A DNA stretch of 13,234 nucleotides from an uncultured Blautia sp. (lineage in GTDB: Bacteria; Bacillota; Clostridia; Lachnospirales; Lachnospiraceae), in NCBI GenBank assembly GCA_946629475.1, contig CAMOXX010000054.1, forward strand, positions 1 through 13,234, given 5' to 3'. Every line of letters begins with the position of its first letter. The stretch's first letter is position 1. The translations under genes were made by a program, and so were the position numbers. This document shows, piece by piece, positions 1 to 6,700 of this stretch. A model generated the notes under the pieces. That model was not told the origin of the DNA. It worked only from the letters and a program-made list of their open reading frames with translations, and did no database searches.

Positions 1-54
1 AGACTATAATCAAACGGCAAATCACAGTCGATATGTTTCGTAATGACTGGTTAG

Positions 55-84
55 ACACAATCATTTAGGCTTTTACCGATATGC
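55..84 (+). repeat. Left terminal inverted repeat of the IS
   Basis: It pairs with 1729-1758. The outer 11 bases (ACACAATCATT) and the inner 14 bases (TTTTACCGATATGC) match the reverse complement of the right end exactly. A 5-base centre differs at four positions, so 26 of 30 bases match. It lies 10 bases beyond the transposase stop codon. Confidence 0.85.
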
Positions 85-94
85 AGCGGGTCCT

Positions 95-1579
95 TTAGGA
101 ATCTATCACTGCAATCTTCGGTTCAAAACCAAGCTGCTTCAGCATCTGGAGATCTCGCTTCCTGGCGTTTTTGAGATTCCAGTTGTTGCCCCGCCGTTCC
201 ATTTTCATGCATCTTGCCATCAGCAGGATATCATGGACGGAAATGGCATTGTTGTCGAGTTTCTTTACCGCGGCGATCATTTTCTGATGGATCTGTCCGG
301 TGATAAGCATCAGGAACGCGAAGCCCTGTTCCTTGTAGTAGTCCTGAATCATAAGGTCATTGAAGTCCGCCTTATTCTTCACATACTGGTAAAGCGTTTC
401 AATACCCCACCGTTTTTTGTAACCGCCGAATACCTCTTCTGCAGATTTGGCGCTGTTGCTCTGCAGGACGTATACACCGAAAGTTTCTTTGCTTTGCTCA
501 AACTTTTCCTGTGTATATCCGGAACGCCCAAGTTCCATGCAGTGCTGGTAGTTGTAGCGGCATTTTTCGTTTTCATCGATGTCACGGAAGACATAAACGT
601 AGGTATTATCAGATATTCTCCGGGACATATATTCGATCCTGGTATGCTTCTTGCCGGACCTATAGTAAAAACTGTCTGTATATTGGATATCCTTCATGGC
701 ATTCCGAAAGATATCTGTATTGGAGGGAACCGGAATGATGTACGTATTGTCGTTTGCTGAAAGGAGCTTCAGGTTTTTTGCACTGTAGAACCCCCGGTCC
801 ACTACAAACAGGATCCCGGAAAACGTAAGCAGCTCAGCTATGTCTTCGATTGTGGATTTATCATTGCATGCGCCGCGATACATACGCGCAAAAAGAGGAA
901 CACCGGTGTTGATATCGTATCCCATAAGAAGGTTCACCTGGTCTTCCTTAAGGCAGTTGAATTTATATCCAGCCTCTCCGAGATCATTTTCGTCGGAACA
1001 GCACCGGATGGCATGGCCATCAATGGCAACGGCGGAAGATGAATTCAGGACTGCCGCGTTTTCATAGTTAACAACTCTCGTTGTGCGGCGGCCAAGATCA
1101 TCAAGCAGGTTTCCAAGGGCTGTTTTCCCCATTTTGAAGGAGAACTGCTTATATTCCTGAGACATCCAGCTCTGTTCATAATAAGCCTGTACCTGGTCAA
1201 GATGAACAAAGCCGTTTGCATACAGAATGCAGGCGTAAGCAAAGATCTGGGAAGCGCGGTCTGCCGGAAAACAGTTTTTCAATGCAGCGAGAATATCCTT
1301 TGTGATCTCGCCGATCAGGGCATACTGCCCGTACTCAAGGACGGTGATCTCATCCCGGGATTCATCACCGGCATATAGATGATAGTTCCGGTTCGGGATG
1401 AACCCGGTGCCGGGAACGATGGTACCTATACTTTTCCCGGTCTTTTTGCCCCATCTTCCACTGGGGAGGCGCAGGGACTGGTACATATATACGTAATAAT
1501 GACCACTAATGAGTTTGATCTCAGTACAGGGGCCAGGTCGGTACTGTTTGATCTCTTCAGGGATTTTGGTTTCAGCCAT
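95..1579 (-). CDS. IS4/IS1634-like DDE transposase
   Basis: This enzyme would cut and join the ends of the surrounding IS. Numbered from the longest possible start at 1594, the likely catalytic residues are D192 (in AIDGHA), D266 (in VVDRGFY) and E399 (in RWGIETLYQYVK). Y392, R395, E399 and K406 make the Y-x2-R-x3-E-x6-K signature of the IS4 superfamily. An N-terminal helical region precedes the RNase H-like fold. I chose the ATG at 1579 (about 494 aa), because GAGGA lies 8 bases upstream. The in-frame ATG at 1594 has no Shine-Dalgarno sequence and would add five residues. The frame is unbroken and the length is normal for the family. The protein is encoded opposite to the neighbouring transketolase genes. 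Confidence 0.9.
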   Translation of the reverse strand: MAETKIPEEIKQYRPGPCTEIKLISGHYYVYMYQSLRLPSGRWGKKTGKSIGTIVPGTGFIPNRNYHLYAGDESRDEITVLEYGQYALIGEITKDILAALKNCFPADRASQIFAYACILYANGFVHLDQVQAYYEQSWMSQEYKQFSFKMGKTALGNLLDDLGRRTTRVVNYENAAVLNSSSAVAIDGHAIRCCSDENDLGEAGYKFNCLKEDQVNLLMGYDINTGVPLFARMYRGACNDKSTIEDIAELLTFSGILFVVDRGFYSAKNLKLLSANDNTYIIPVPSNTDIFRNAMKDIQYTDSFYYRSGKKHTRIEYMSRRISDNTYVYVFRDIDENEKCRYNYQHCMELGRSGYTQEKFEQSKETFGVYVLQSNSAKSAEEVFGGYKKRWGIETLYQYVKNKADFNDLMIQDYYKEQGFAFLMLITGQIHQKMIAAVKKLDNNAISVHDILLMARCMKMERRGNNWNLKNARKRDLQMLKQLGFEPKIAVIDS

Positions 1580-1581
1580 GG

Positions 1582-1738
1582 TATCGGTCCTCATTCATAT
1601 CGGTAATATCTCAAAGAAAATGATACCACAAGCCGAGTGAAATAGCAACTAAAAAATGCCGATTTTGCTTGATTTTACGCGGTTTTCAAGGTGCGCGATT
1701 CATCCGCAAACGAACTCGTATCGGTAGAGCATATCGGT
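1582..1738. repeat. Four TATCGGT copies at the promoter end of the IS
   Basis: TATCGGT occurs at 1582-1588, 1598-1604, 1719-1725 and 1732-1738, all in the same orientation. The inverse (ACCGATA) occurs once in the left terminal repeat (75-81). The last copy lies within the right terminal repeat. The two inner copies flank the start region of the transposase and lie just downstream of its promoter. They could be transposase-binding subsites, which is an inference. Confidence 0.4.
1620..1648 (-). promoter_or_regulatory. Promoter of the transposase gene
   Basis: On the minus strand, TTGCTA (1643-1648) and TATCAT (1620-1625) are separated by 17 bases. TGG directly precedes the -10 box, which makes it an extended -10. 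The predicted start of transcription falls near 1613, about 35 bases before the ATG at 1579. This is a good sigma-A match (4/6 and 5/6). Confidence 0.6.
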
Positions 1739-1758
1739 AAAATAATCAATGATTGTGT
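1729..1758 (-). repeat. Right terminal inverted repeat of the IS
   Basis: It is the partner of 55-84 (26 of 30 bases match). This is the transposase promoter-proximal end. The TATCGGT core inside it also occurs at 1582, 1598 and 1719, so the same sequence is repeated inward from this end. Confidence 0.85.
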
Positions 1759-1777
1759 TTAAATATAGAAAATTAGA

Positions 1778-1797
1778 ATATATTTAATGAAATATAT
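1778..1797. repeat. Perfect AT palindrome upstream of the transketolase promoter
   Basis: Eight-base arms ATATATTT and AAATATAT surround the spacer AATG. It lies between the IS end and the candidate -35 box at 1802. It could be an operator, an UP-like element or simply chance in AT-rich DNA. Confidence 0.4.
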
Positions 1798-1801
1798 CAG
1801 T

Positions 1802-1830
1802 TTTACTTTATATTTATCTGATGTTAAGAT
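1802..1830 (+). promoter_or_regulatory. Candidate promoter of the transketolase pair
   Basis: TTTACT (1802-1807) and TAAGAT (1825-1830) are 17 bases apart, with TGT just before the -10 box (extended -10). Each box matches consensus at 4 of 6 positions. Transcription would start near 1837 and leave a leader of about 77 bases. The IS end lies 43 bases upstream of the -35 box, so the promoter is outside the element. Confidence 0.35.
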
Positions 1831-1843
1831 CAAATCAGAAGCC

Positions 1844-1867
1844 GGCAGCCGGAACATACAGGCTGCC
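1844..1867 (+). other. Small hairpin in the transketolase leader
   Basis: GGCAGCC (1844-1850) pairs perfectly with GGCTGCC (1861-1867) across a 10-base loop. No T-tract follows, so this is not an ordinary terminator. It may stabilise the 5' end of the message or have no role. Confidence 0.3.
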
Positions 1868-1913
1868 TGTTGAGATAATCGTTATGATATGTTCGTTATG
1901 GGAGGAGGACACA

Positions 1914-2729
1914 ATGACCCTGAATGAATTGCTGACGATGTGCAGAACAGTACGGATGGATATACTGACCATGGTCCACGAAGCCGGATCCGGACATCCG
2001 GGCGGCTCTCTTTCTGCGGCAGAGATCATGACAGCTCTATATTTTGGAGATGTGATGCATGTAGACCCCGAAAATCCCGACTGGGAGGACCGGGACAGAT
2101 TTATCCTTTCAAAAGGTCATGTCGCGCCGGTTCTTTACAGCGTTCTTGCAAGAAAGGGGTTTTTCCCGACAGAAGAACTGAAGACGCTCAGACAATTCGG
2201 CAGTATTCTGCAGGGTCATCCGCATAAGATGAGCACTCCGGGTCTTGACTGCTCCTCCGGATCCCTCGGCCAGGGGCTTTCTGTGGCAAACGGAATCGCG
2301 ATCGGCCTGAAGAAGCAGAATAAAGACAGCAGGGTTTACTGCCTCCTGGGAGACGGCGAGCTTCAGGAAGGACAGATCTGGGAAGCTGTTATGACCGCAG
2401 CCCAGCATAAGCTGGACAATGTCTGCGCGATTGTGGATTACAACCATGTTCAGCTGGATGGCACTACCGAAGATATTAAAGATCTGGGAGACCTGGTTGA
2501 AAAATGGCATGCCTTTGGATGGAACGTGATCGAAGTTGACGGTCATAACCTGGAAGCTGTGCTGAAAGCATTTGCCATGGCAGCTGCATTTAAAGGAAAG
2601 CCTACTGTTCTGATCGCGAATACGGTTAAGGGCAAGGGCGTATCGTTTATGGAAAATGACTGCAACTGGCACGGTACCGCCCCCAATGCGGATCAGCTGG
2701 CACAGGCTCTGGAAGAAGTAAACAGATAA
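1914..2729 (+). CDS. Transketolase, N-terminal (TPP-binding) subunit
   Basis: This is half of a split transketolase, which moves two-carbon units between sugar phosphates in the cytoplasmic non-oxidative pentose phosphate pathway, using thiamine diphosphate and Mg2+. At 271 aa it has the usual size of the stand-alone N-terminal subunit. Motifs are GHPGGSLS (27-34), SKGH (66-69), the TPP/Mg motif GDGELQEGQIWEA (146-158) and IVDYNHVQLDG (173-183). I chose ATG 1914 because GGAGGAGG sits just upstream and the protein then begins where family members begin. An in-frame ATG at 1821 would add 31 unrelated residues and would lie at the predicted -10 region. The partner subunit starts 14 bases downstream. 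The family also includes transketolases for other sugars, so the substrate is inferred. Confidence 0.93.
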   Translation: MTLNELLTMCRTVRMDILTMVHEAGSGHPGGSLSAAEIMTALYFGDVMHVDPENPDWEDRDRFILSKGHVAPVLYSVLARKGFFPTEELKTLRQFGSILQGHPHKMSTPGLDCSSGSLGQGLSVANGIAIGLKKQNKDSRVYCLLGDGELQEGQIWEAVMTAAQHKLDNVCAIVDYNHVQLDGTTEDIKDLGDLVEKWHAFGWNVIEVDGHNLEAVLKAFAMAAAFKGKPTVLIANTVKGKGVSFMENDCNWHGTAPNADQLAQALEEVNR

Positions 2730-2743
2730 GGAGGACTTGGAAA

Positions 2744-3682
2744 ATGGAAAAGATCCCAATGAGAGACGGATATGGAAAGGCCCTGCTTGAACTGTGTGCT
2801 GAAGAGGACAGCAAAGTGATGGTCCTGGACGCGGATGTGGCAAAATCTACGAGGACTGTATGGATCAGAGAGAAATATCCGGATAAGTTCCTGGATATGG
2901 GGATCTCGGAGCAGGATATGGTAGGAACGGCAGCTGGGCTGGCCTTGTCCGGCATGGTTCCGTTCTGCTCGACTTATTGTGTATTTCTGGCAGGCAGAGC
3001 CTGGGATCAGATCAGGACCACGGTATGCTATAATAATCTGAATGTCAAGTTCGGCGGCGCTCATGCAGGGATCTCCGTAGGTCCTGACGGCGCTACACAT
3101 CAGGCTCTCGAAGACACCGCCATTACCCGGGTGCTTCCGAATATGACTGTAGTGGTACCCTGTGATGCGGAAGAGACGAGAAAAGCGACACTTGCGGTTG
3201 CAAAGGTAAACGGACCATGCTTCCTTCGTTTTGGTCGTGAGGCGGTTCCGGTCGTGACAGATGAATCCACACCTTTTGAACTGGGGAAGGCAAGGATTGT
3301 AAAGGACGGAACAGATGTTACGGTCTTTGCTAATGGCGCTATGGTTTACGAGGCATGCAATGCGGCAGAAAAACTGGCAGAGCAGGGAATTTCCGTCAGG
3401 ATCTATGATCTGCATACAGTTAAGCCGCTTGATGTGGAGACTGTGGTAAGAGCCGCAAAAGAAACCGGCGCGGTGGTGACGGCAGAAGAGCATCAGATTT
3501 ACGGAGGTATGGGAAGCGCTGTAGCAGAATGTCTGGCATTGAACTGTCCGGTTCCGATGGAGATGGTGGCGGTCAATGACAGTTTCGGGCAGTCCGGACA
3601 GCCGCAGGAGCTTATGGATTATTATGGTTTGAACGCCGCGGGAATTGAAGAAAAAATCCTGAAAGCAATAAGCAGAAAGTAA
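2744..3682 (+). CDS. Transketolase, C-terminal (pyrimidine-binding) subunit
   Basis: This is the second half of the split transketolase, supplying the pyrimidine-binding and C-terminal domains that complete the active site with the upstream subunit. At 312 aa it has the typical subunit length. The motif GISEQDM (53-59) contains the conserved glutamate (E56) that activates the thiamine ring. SVGPDGATHQ (111-120) is also characteristic of transketolase-type proteins, and the final third has the usual C-terminal domain. AAGGAGG at 2728-2734 overlaps the end of the previous gene and gives a clear start, so the two subunits are translated from one message in near-equal amounts. Two hairpins follow, the second a strong terminator. 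DXS and pyruvate dehydrogenase E1 beta share the fold, but the pairing with a transketolase N-terminal subunit argues for transketolase. Confidence 0.93.
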   Translation: MEKIPMRDGYGKALLELCAEEDSKVMVLDADVAKSTRTVWIREKYPDKFLDMGISEQDMVGTAAGLALSGMVPFCSTYCVFLAGRAWDQIRTTVCYNNLNVKFGGAHAGISVGPDGATHQALEDTAITRVLPNMTVVVPCDAEETRKATLAVAKVNGPCFLRFGREAVPVVTDESTPFELGKARIVKDGTDVTVFANGAMVYEACNAAEKLAEQGISVRIYDLHTVKPLDVETVVRAAKETGAVVTAEEHQIYGGMGSAVAECLALNCPVPMEMVAVNDSFGQSGQPQELMDYYGLNAAGIEEKILKAISRK

Positions 3683-3702
3683 GTTTATCTGACAGACGGG
3701 CA

Positions 3703-3730
3703 CAGCCGGGAAGGATACCGCTTCCGGCTG
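3703..3730 (+). other. Hairpin after the transketolase pair
   Basis: CAGCCGGGAAG pairs with CTTCCGGCTG, with one bulged G and a short loop. No T-run follows. It sits 10 bases before the true terminator and may protect the 3' end of the transketolase message or take part in the leader of the next gene. Confidence 0.45.
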
Positions 3731-3740
3731 ACGCGGGAGT

Positions 3741-3771
3741 AAAGACCAGGTGCGGGGTACCTGGTCTTTTT
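3741..3771 (+). terminator. Intrinsic terminator between transketolase and the large gene
   Basis: The 11-base perfect stem AAAGACCAGGT / ACCTGGTCTTT (3741-3751 and 3759-3769) has a 7-base loop and is followed by Ts through 3771. The next gene's Shine-Dalgarno sequence begins only 10 bases later. The next gene therefore needs either readthrough or a promoter hidden in this 109-base gap. The only weak candidate I see is TTGAAG (3645) with AATAAG (3667), spacer 16, and I do not call it. Confidence 0.85.
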
Positions 3772-3791
3772 CCGATACCTGGGAGGAAAAG

Positions 3792-6700
3792 ATGACGGAT
3801 CATAATAAACTGATCAGGAGAATAACAGAGGAATACAGAATTCCGCAGACCGGAACAAACCTGAAAAAAGTGCTGGAGATCTGTCTGCCGGCGATGAACA
3901 GCCTGTGCGCGGATCCGCCTGAAGACTGGCTGAAATACAGTTTTTCCTTTCTGCAATCCCTCTTTTTTCCGGGAAATTTTAAAGTGGAGAAGGTTACTGA
4001 GCGCCGGAAAGCTGTCGAGTTTTATCTGAAGGTACTGAACAGGCTTTTTGAACGTGAACAGGCTGAGATTCCTTTTGACGCGAGGAGAGATTTCCGCCTT
4101 ATGCAGCCGGAGGAAGAAGCATACTGCGGGATCCGGGAGGAATACAGCCGCTTTGAAAAAAGCTTTCATGAAGGTTTTGTGTATGCTTTTCTCCGCCTGT
4201 CCCGGGTGTGCACTCCGTACAATACGCTGGGACATGTGGCAGGCGTGCATCATGTCGCGATGCATATGGTAAGGCAGCTCCTCCATTCCGAAGTGAGTGT
4301 GGATCCGGGCCTGATGTCGGCAGCAGCCATGGTCCATGATATGGGAAAGTTCGGCTGCCGTCCCACGGAAGCAAGGAGAGTGCCGTACCTGCATTATTAC
4401 TATACTTACCAGTTCTGCCGCCTGTACAATATTCCGGTGATCGGCAGCATCGCCTCGAATCATTCTGTGTGGGATCTGGAACTGGACAATCTCTCCTGTG
4501 AGAGCCTGCTGCTGATTTACGCTGATTTCCGGGTCAAGAGTGTCTTTGGCCCGGATCACAGCGAGCAGATCCATTTCTGGACCCTCAAAGAATCCTTTGA
4601 TGTGATCCTGTCAAAACTCGACAATGTGGACGATGTCAAAAAGCAGCGCTACATGAGAGTATACGCAAAACTGAAGGATTTTGAGGATTATCTGATTTCT
4701 CTGGGCTGCAGCACAGGGCTCGATACCGAAGACGGAACGCCGGTTTTCAGTGCCGCAGATGAAGCAGGTGCCCGCTTTCATGAGGACGGAAGCTTCGTCG
4801 GACAGAAATATCCGGTTCTGATGAACGAACAGGAATTAACGGACTGCTTCAAACACCTGGCGATCCGATTCAACCTGTCCGTTATGCATGATTCGAACGA
4901 CGAGGAACGGTTCAGGACTCTGCTGGAACGTATCCGCAGCGAAAAGGACTGGAGGCATGTACGGGCTTTCCTGACAGCAGCAGGAGAATACTCGGTTTAT
5001 TTTCCGCAGGAACAGAAAAAACGTCTGCTGAGATTCCTGGGCGGTATGATGTCACATCAGGAAGGAGATATCCGCAGACAGGCGGCTTCGCTCGCAGGCA
5101 GAATTATCGCGGATTATGAGATCCGCTTTACCAAGGAGATCCCGTCGGGATATGAATGCCCGAACCTGGGGGATTCCATGATTCATGCATGGGAAAGCTT
5201 TCTGGACCGGATTCTTTCGCCGGAGCCCTATATGCAGGATCGTCAGATCCGCTGGACAGGTTATGCACTGAAAACAGTCATCGACACACTGCTGAAAGCG
5301 CTGCCGGACCAGCAGAAAAGCAGACTGATCCATGTATATGCCGAAAGGTGCCGCAGCCTGGCTTATTCTGACCTGATTGTTTTCATCCTAATCGATTGCG
5401 TTTCCCAGATTCCATACCGCTGCTGTGAGGAAGAAGACATCCGGATCCTGAGTGGTTTTGCTTCCCTGCTGGCACGGAAAAAGACCGGCGAGATCCGGGT
5501 AGCAGCCATGTGGTTCCTGCTGGGATGGCTCCGACAGGGATTCCGGCCGGAAGAATCCTATGCCTGTATTACCGGAATGGACAAAGAGACCATTGCCGGG
5601 GAAAACTACTGCCTGCGCTATCTGGATGCCAGGATCAATGAATTTTTCGGCATCCCAAGCGTGAAAGGGATCGGCGTTTATGATCTGTCCAGCCTGTATC
5701 TGGAAAACCAGAGGGCGGGAATCCCCTGGATTTACAAGTATCTGAATCTTGAGATCCTGCATAAGCTTTATGAAGAGCGGAGCGATGAAAATGAAGTTTA
5801 CCAGTATGCATCACATCTGCTTCATCTGCTGCAGTTCGGGGGCAGGATCGTCAACAGGCTTCAGGCGGGGGAGCATCTTCTGGATGTGATGAAGCATCTG
5901 AAGGCGCCCCAGCGGTACGAGATCCTTCTGGAGCTTGCAAGAGCGCTTGAGATTAACGAGTATTCGGTTGCAAAATATATACCGTCTTTTCTCGGGAAGC
6001 TTCTGTTCTGTCTTTCGGGTATGGAACAGCATGATTTTCTGGAGCATCTGAAAACGCTGATTACGGGGAGCAGCAAAAAGGCCGCCGTTGTCGCGCTTGA
6101 GACAGTGGGCGTATATCTGGAGCAGTTTCCTGAAAATCCCGCTTCAGCTGATGAAGGCCTGCAGAAAGAAGCGCTGGGTCTTCTGTGTATCGGCCTGTCC
6201 CATTACGAGGTGGAAATCTCGCGGGAAAGCCTTTACATTACAGGCCAGAGACTATTCGGCGGAAAGGCATTTTCTCTTGCACGCAAGGAATTATATTTCT
6301 CTTTTATGGCCAGAAAGATTCTGTCACTGACCGGATTTGAAGGGGGAAGCCTGACACGATATTTTACCGCTGCTGCACTGCATTACATTTATACTTTTAT
6401 TTCAGACTATGAGCAGGCCTGTCACGGACTGCCTCTGCATGAGCAGAACCTTCCGTACGCTTTCTTCCCCGGAACCTTTGATCCTTTCTCGCTTGGACAT
6501 ACAAGGATCGTGCAGGAAATCCGGGATATGGGGTTCCGGGTATATCTGGCTGCCGACGAGTTTTCCTGGTCCAAGCGGGCTCAGCCTTTTGAAATTCGCC
6601 GGAAGATTATCGAAATGTCTACGGCCCAGATACAGGATGTATATCTGTTTCCGGAGGAAATACCTGTAAATATCGCCTTTCCGGAGGATATCCGCAGGCT

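Larger units (their letters stand above)
55..1758 (-). mobile_element. Complete IS element, IS4/IS1634-like, about 1.7 kb
   Basis: A single transposase gene is enclosed by imperfect 30-bp terminal inverted repeats (55-84 and 1729-1758), giving an element of about 1704 bp. The transposase has the DDE catalytic triad and the Y-R-E-K signature of the IS4 superfamily, and its size fits IS1634-like members. I see no convincing target-site duplication: the flanks read ...GGTTAG on the left and TTAAAT... on the right. The exact ends are therefore uncertain by a few bases, and the family name is a judgement from motifs. The reading frame and both ends are intact, so the element may still be active. 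Confidence 0.85.

Noticed and set aside
233..760. Open frame of 175 codons on the plus strand inside the transposase gene
   Set aside because: It is a shadow of the transposase coding sequence on the other strand and has no family features.
1821..1913. N-terminal extension of the transketolase subunit from an earlier ATG
   Set aside because: No Shine-Dalgarno precedes 1821, the extra 31 residues do not fit the family, and ATG 1914 has a strong ribosome binding site.
2693..3703. Long open frame of 336 codons on the minus strand opposite the transketolase C-terminal subunit
   Set aside because: It overlaps a certain gene along its whole length, has no recognisable motif or ribosome binding site, and its composition (rich in Cys, His, Arg) is typical of an antisense shadow.
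3612..4574. Open frame of 320 codons on the minus strand opposite the start of the large gene
   Set aside because: It is antisense to a well-supported gene and runs through the terminator and both hairpins, with no motifs.
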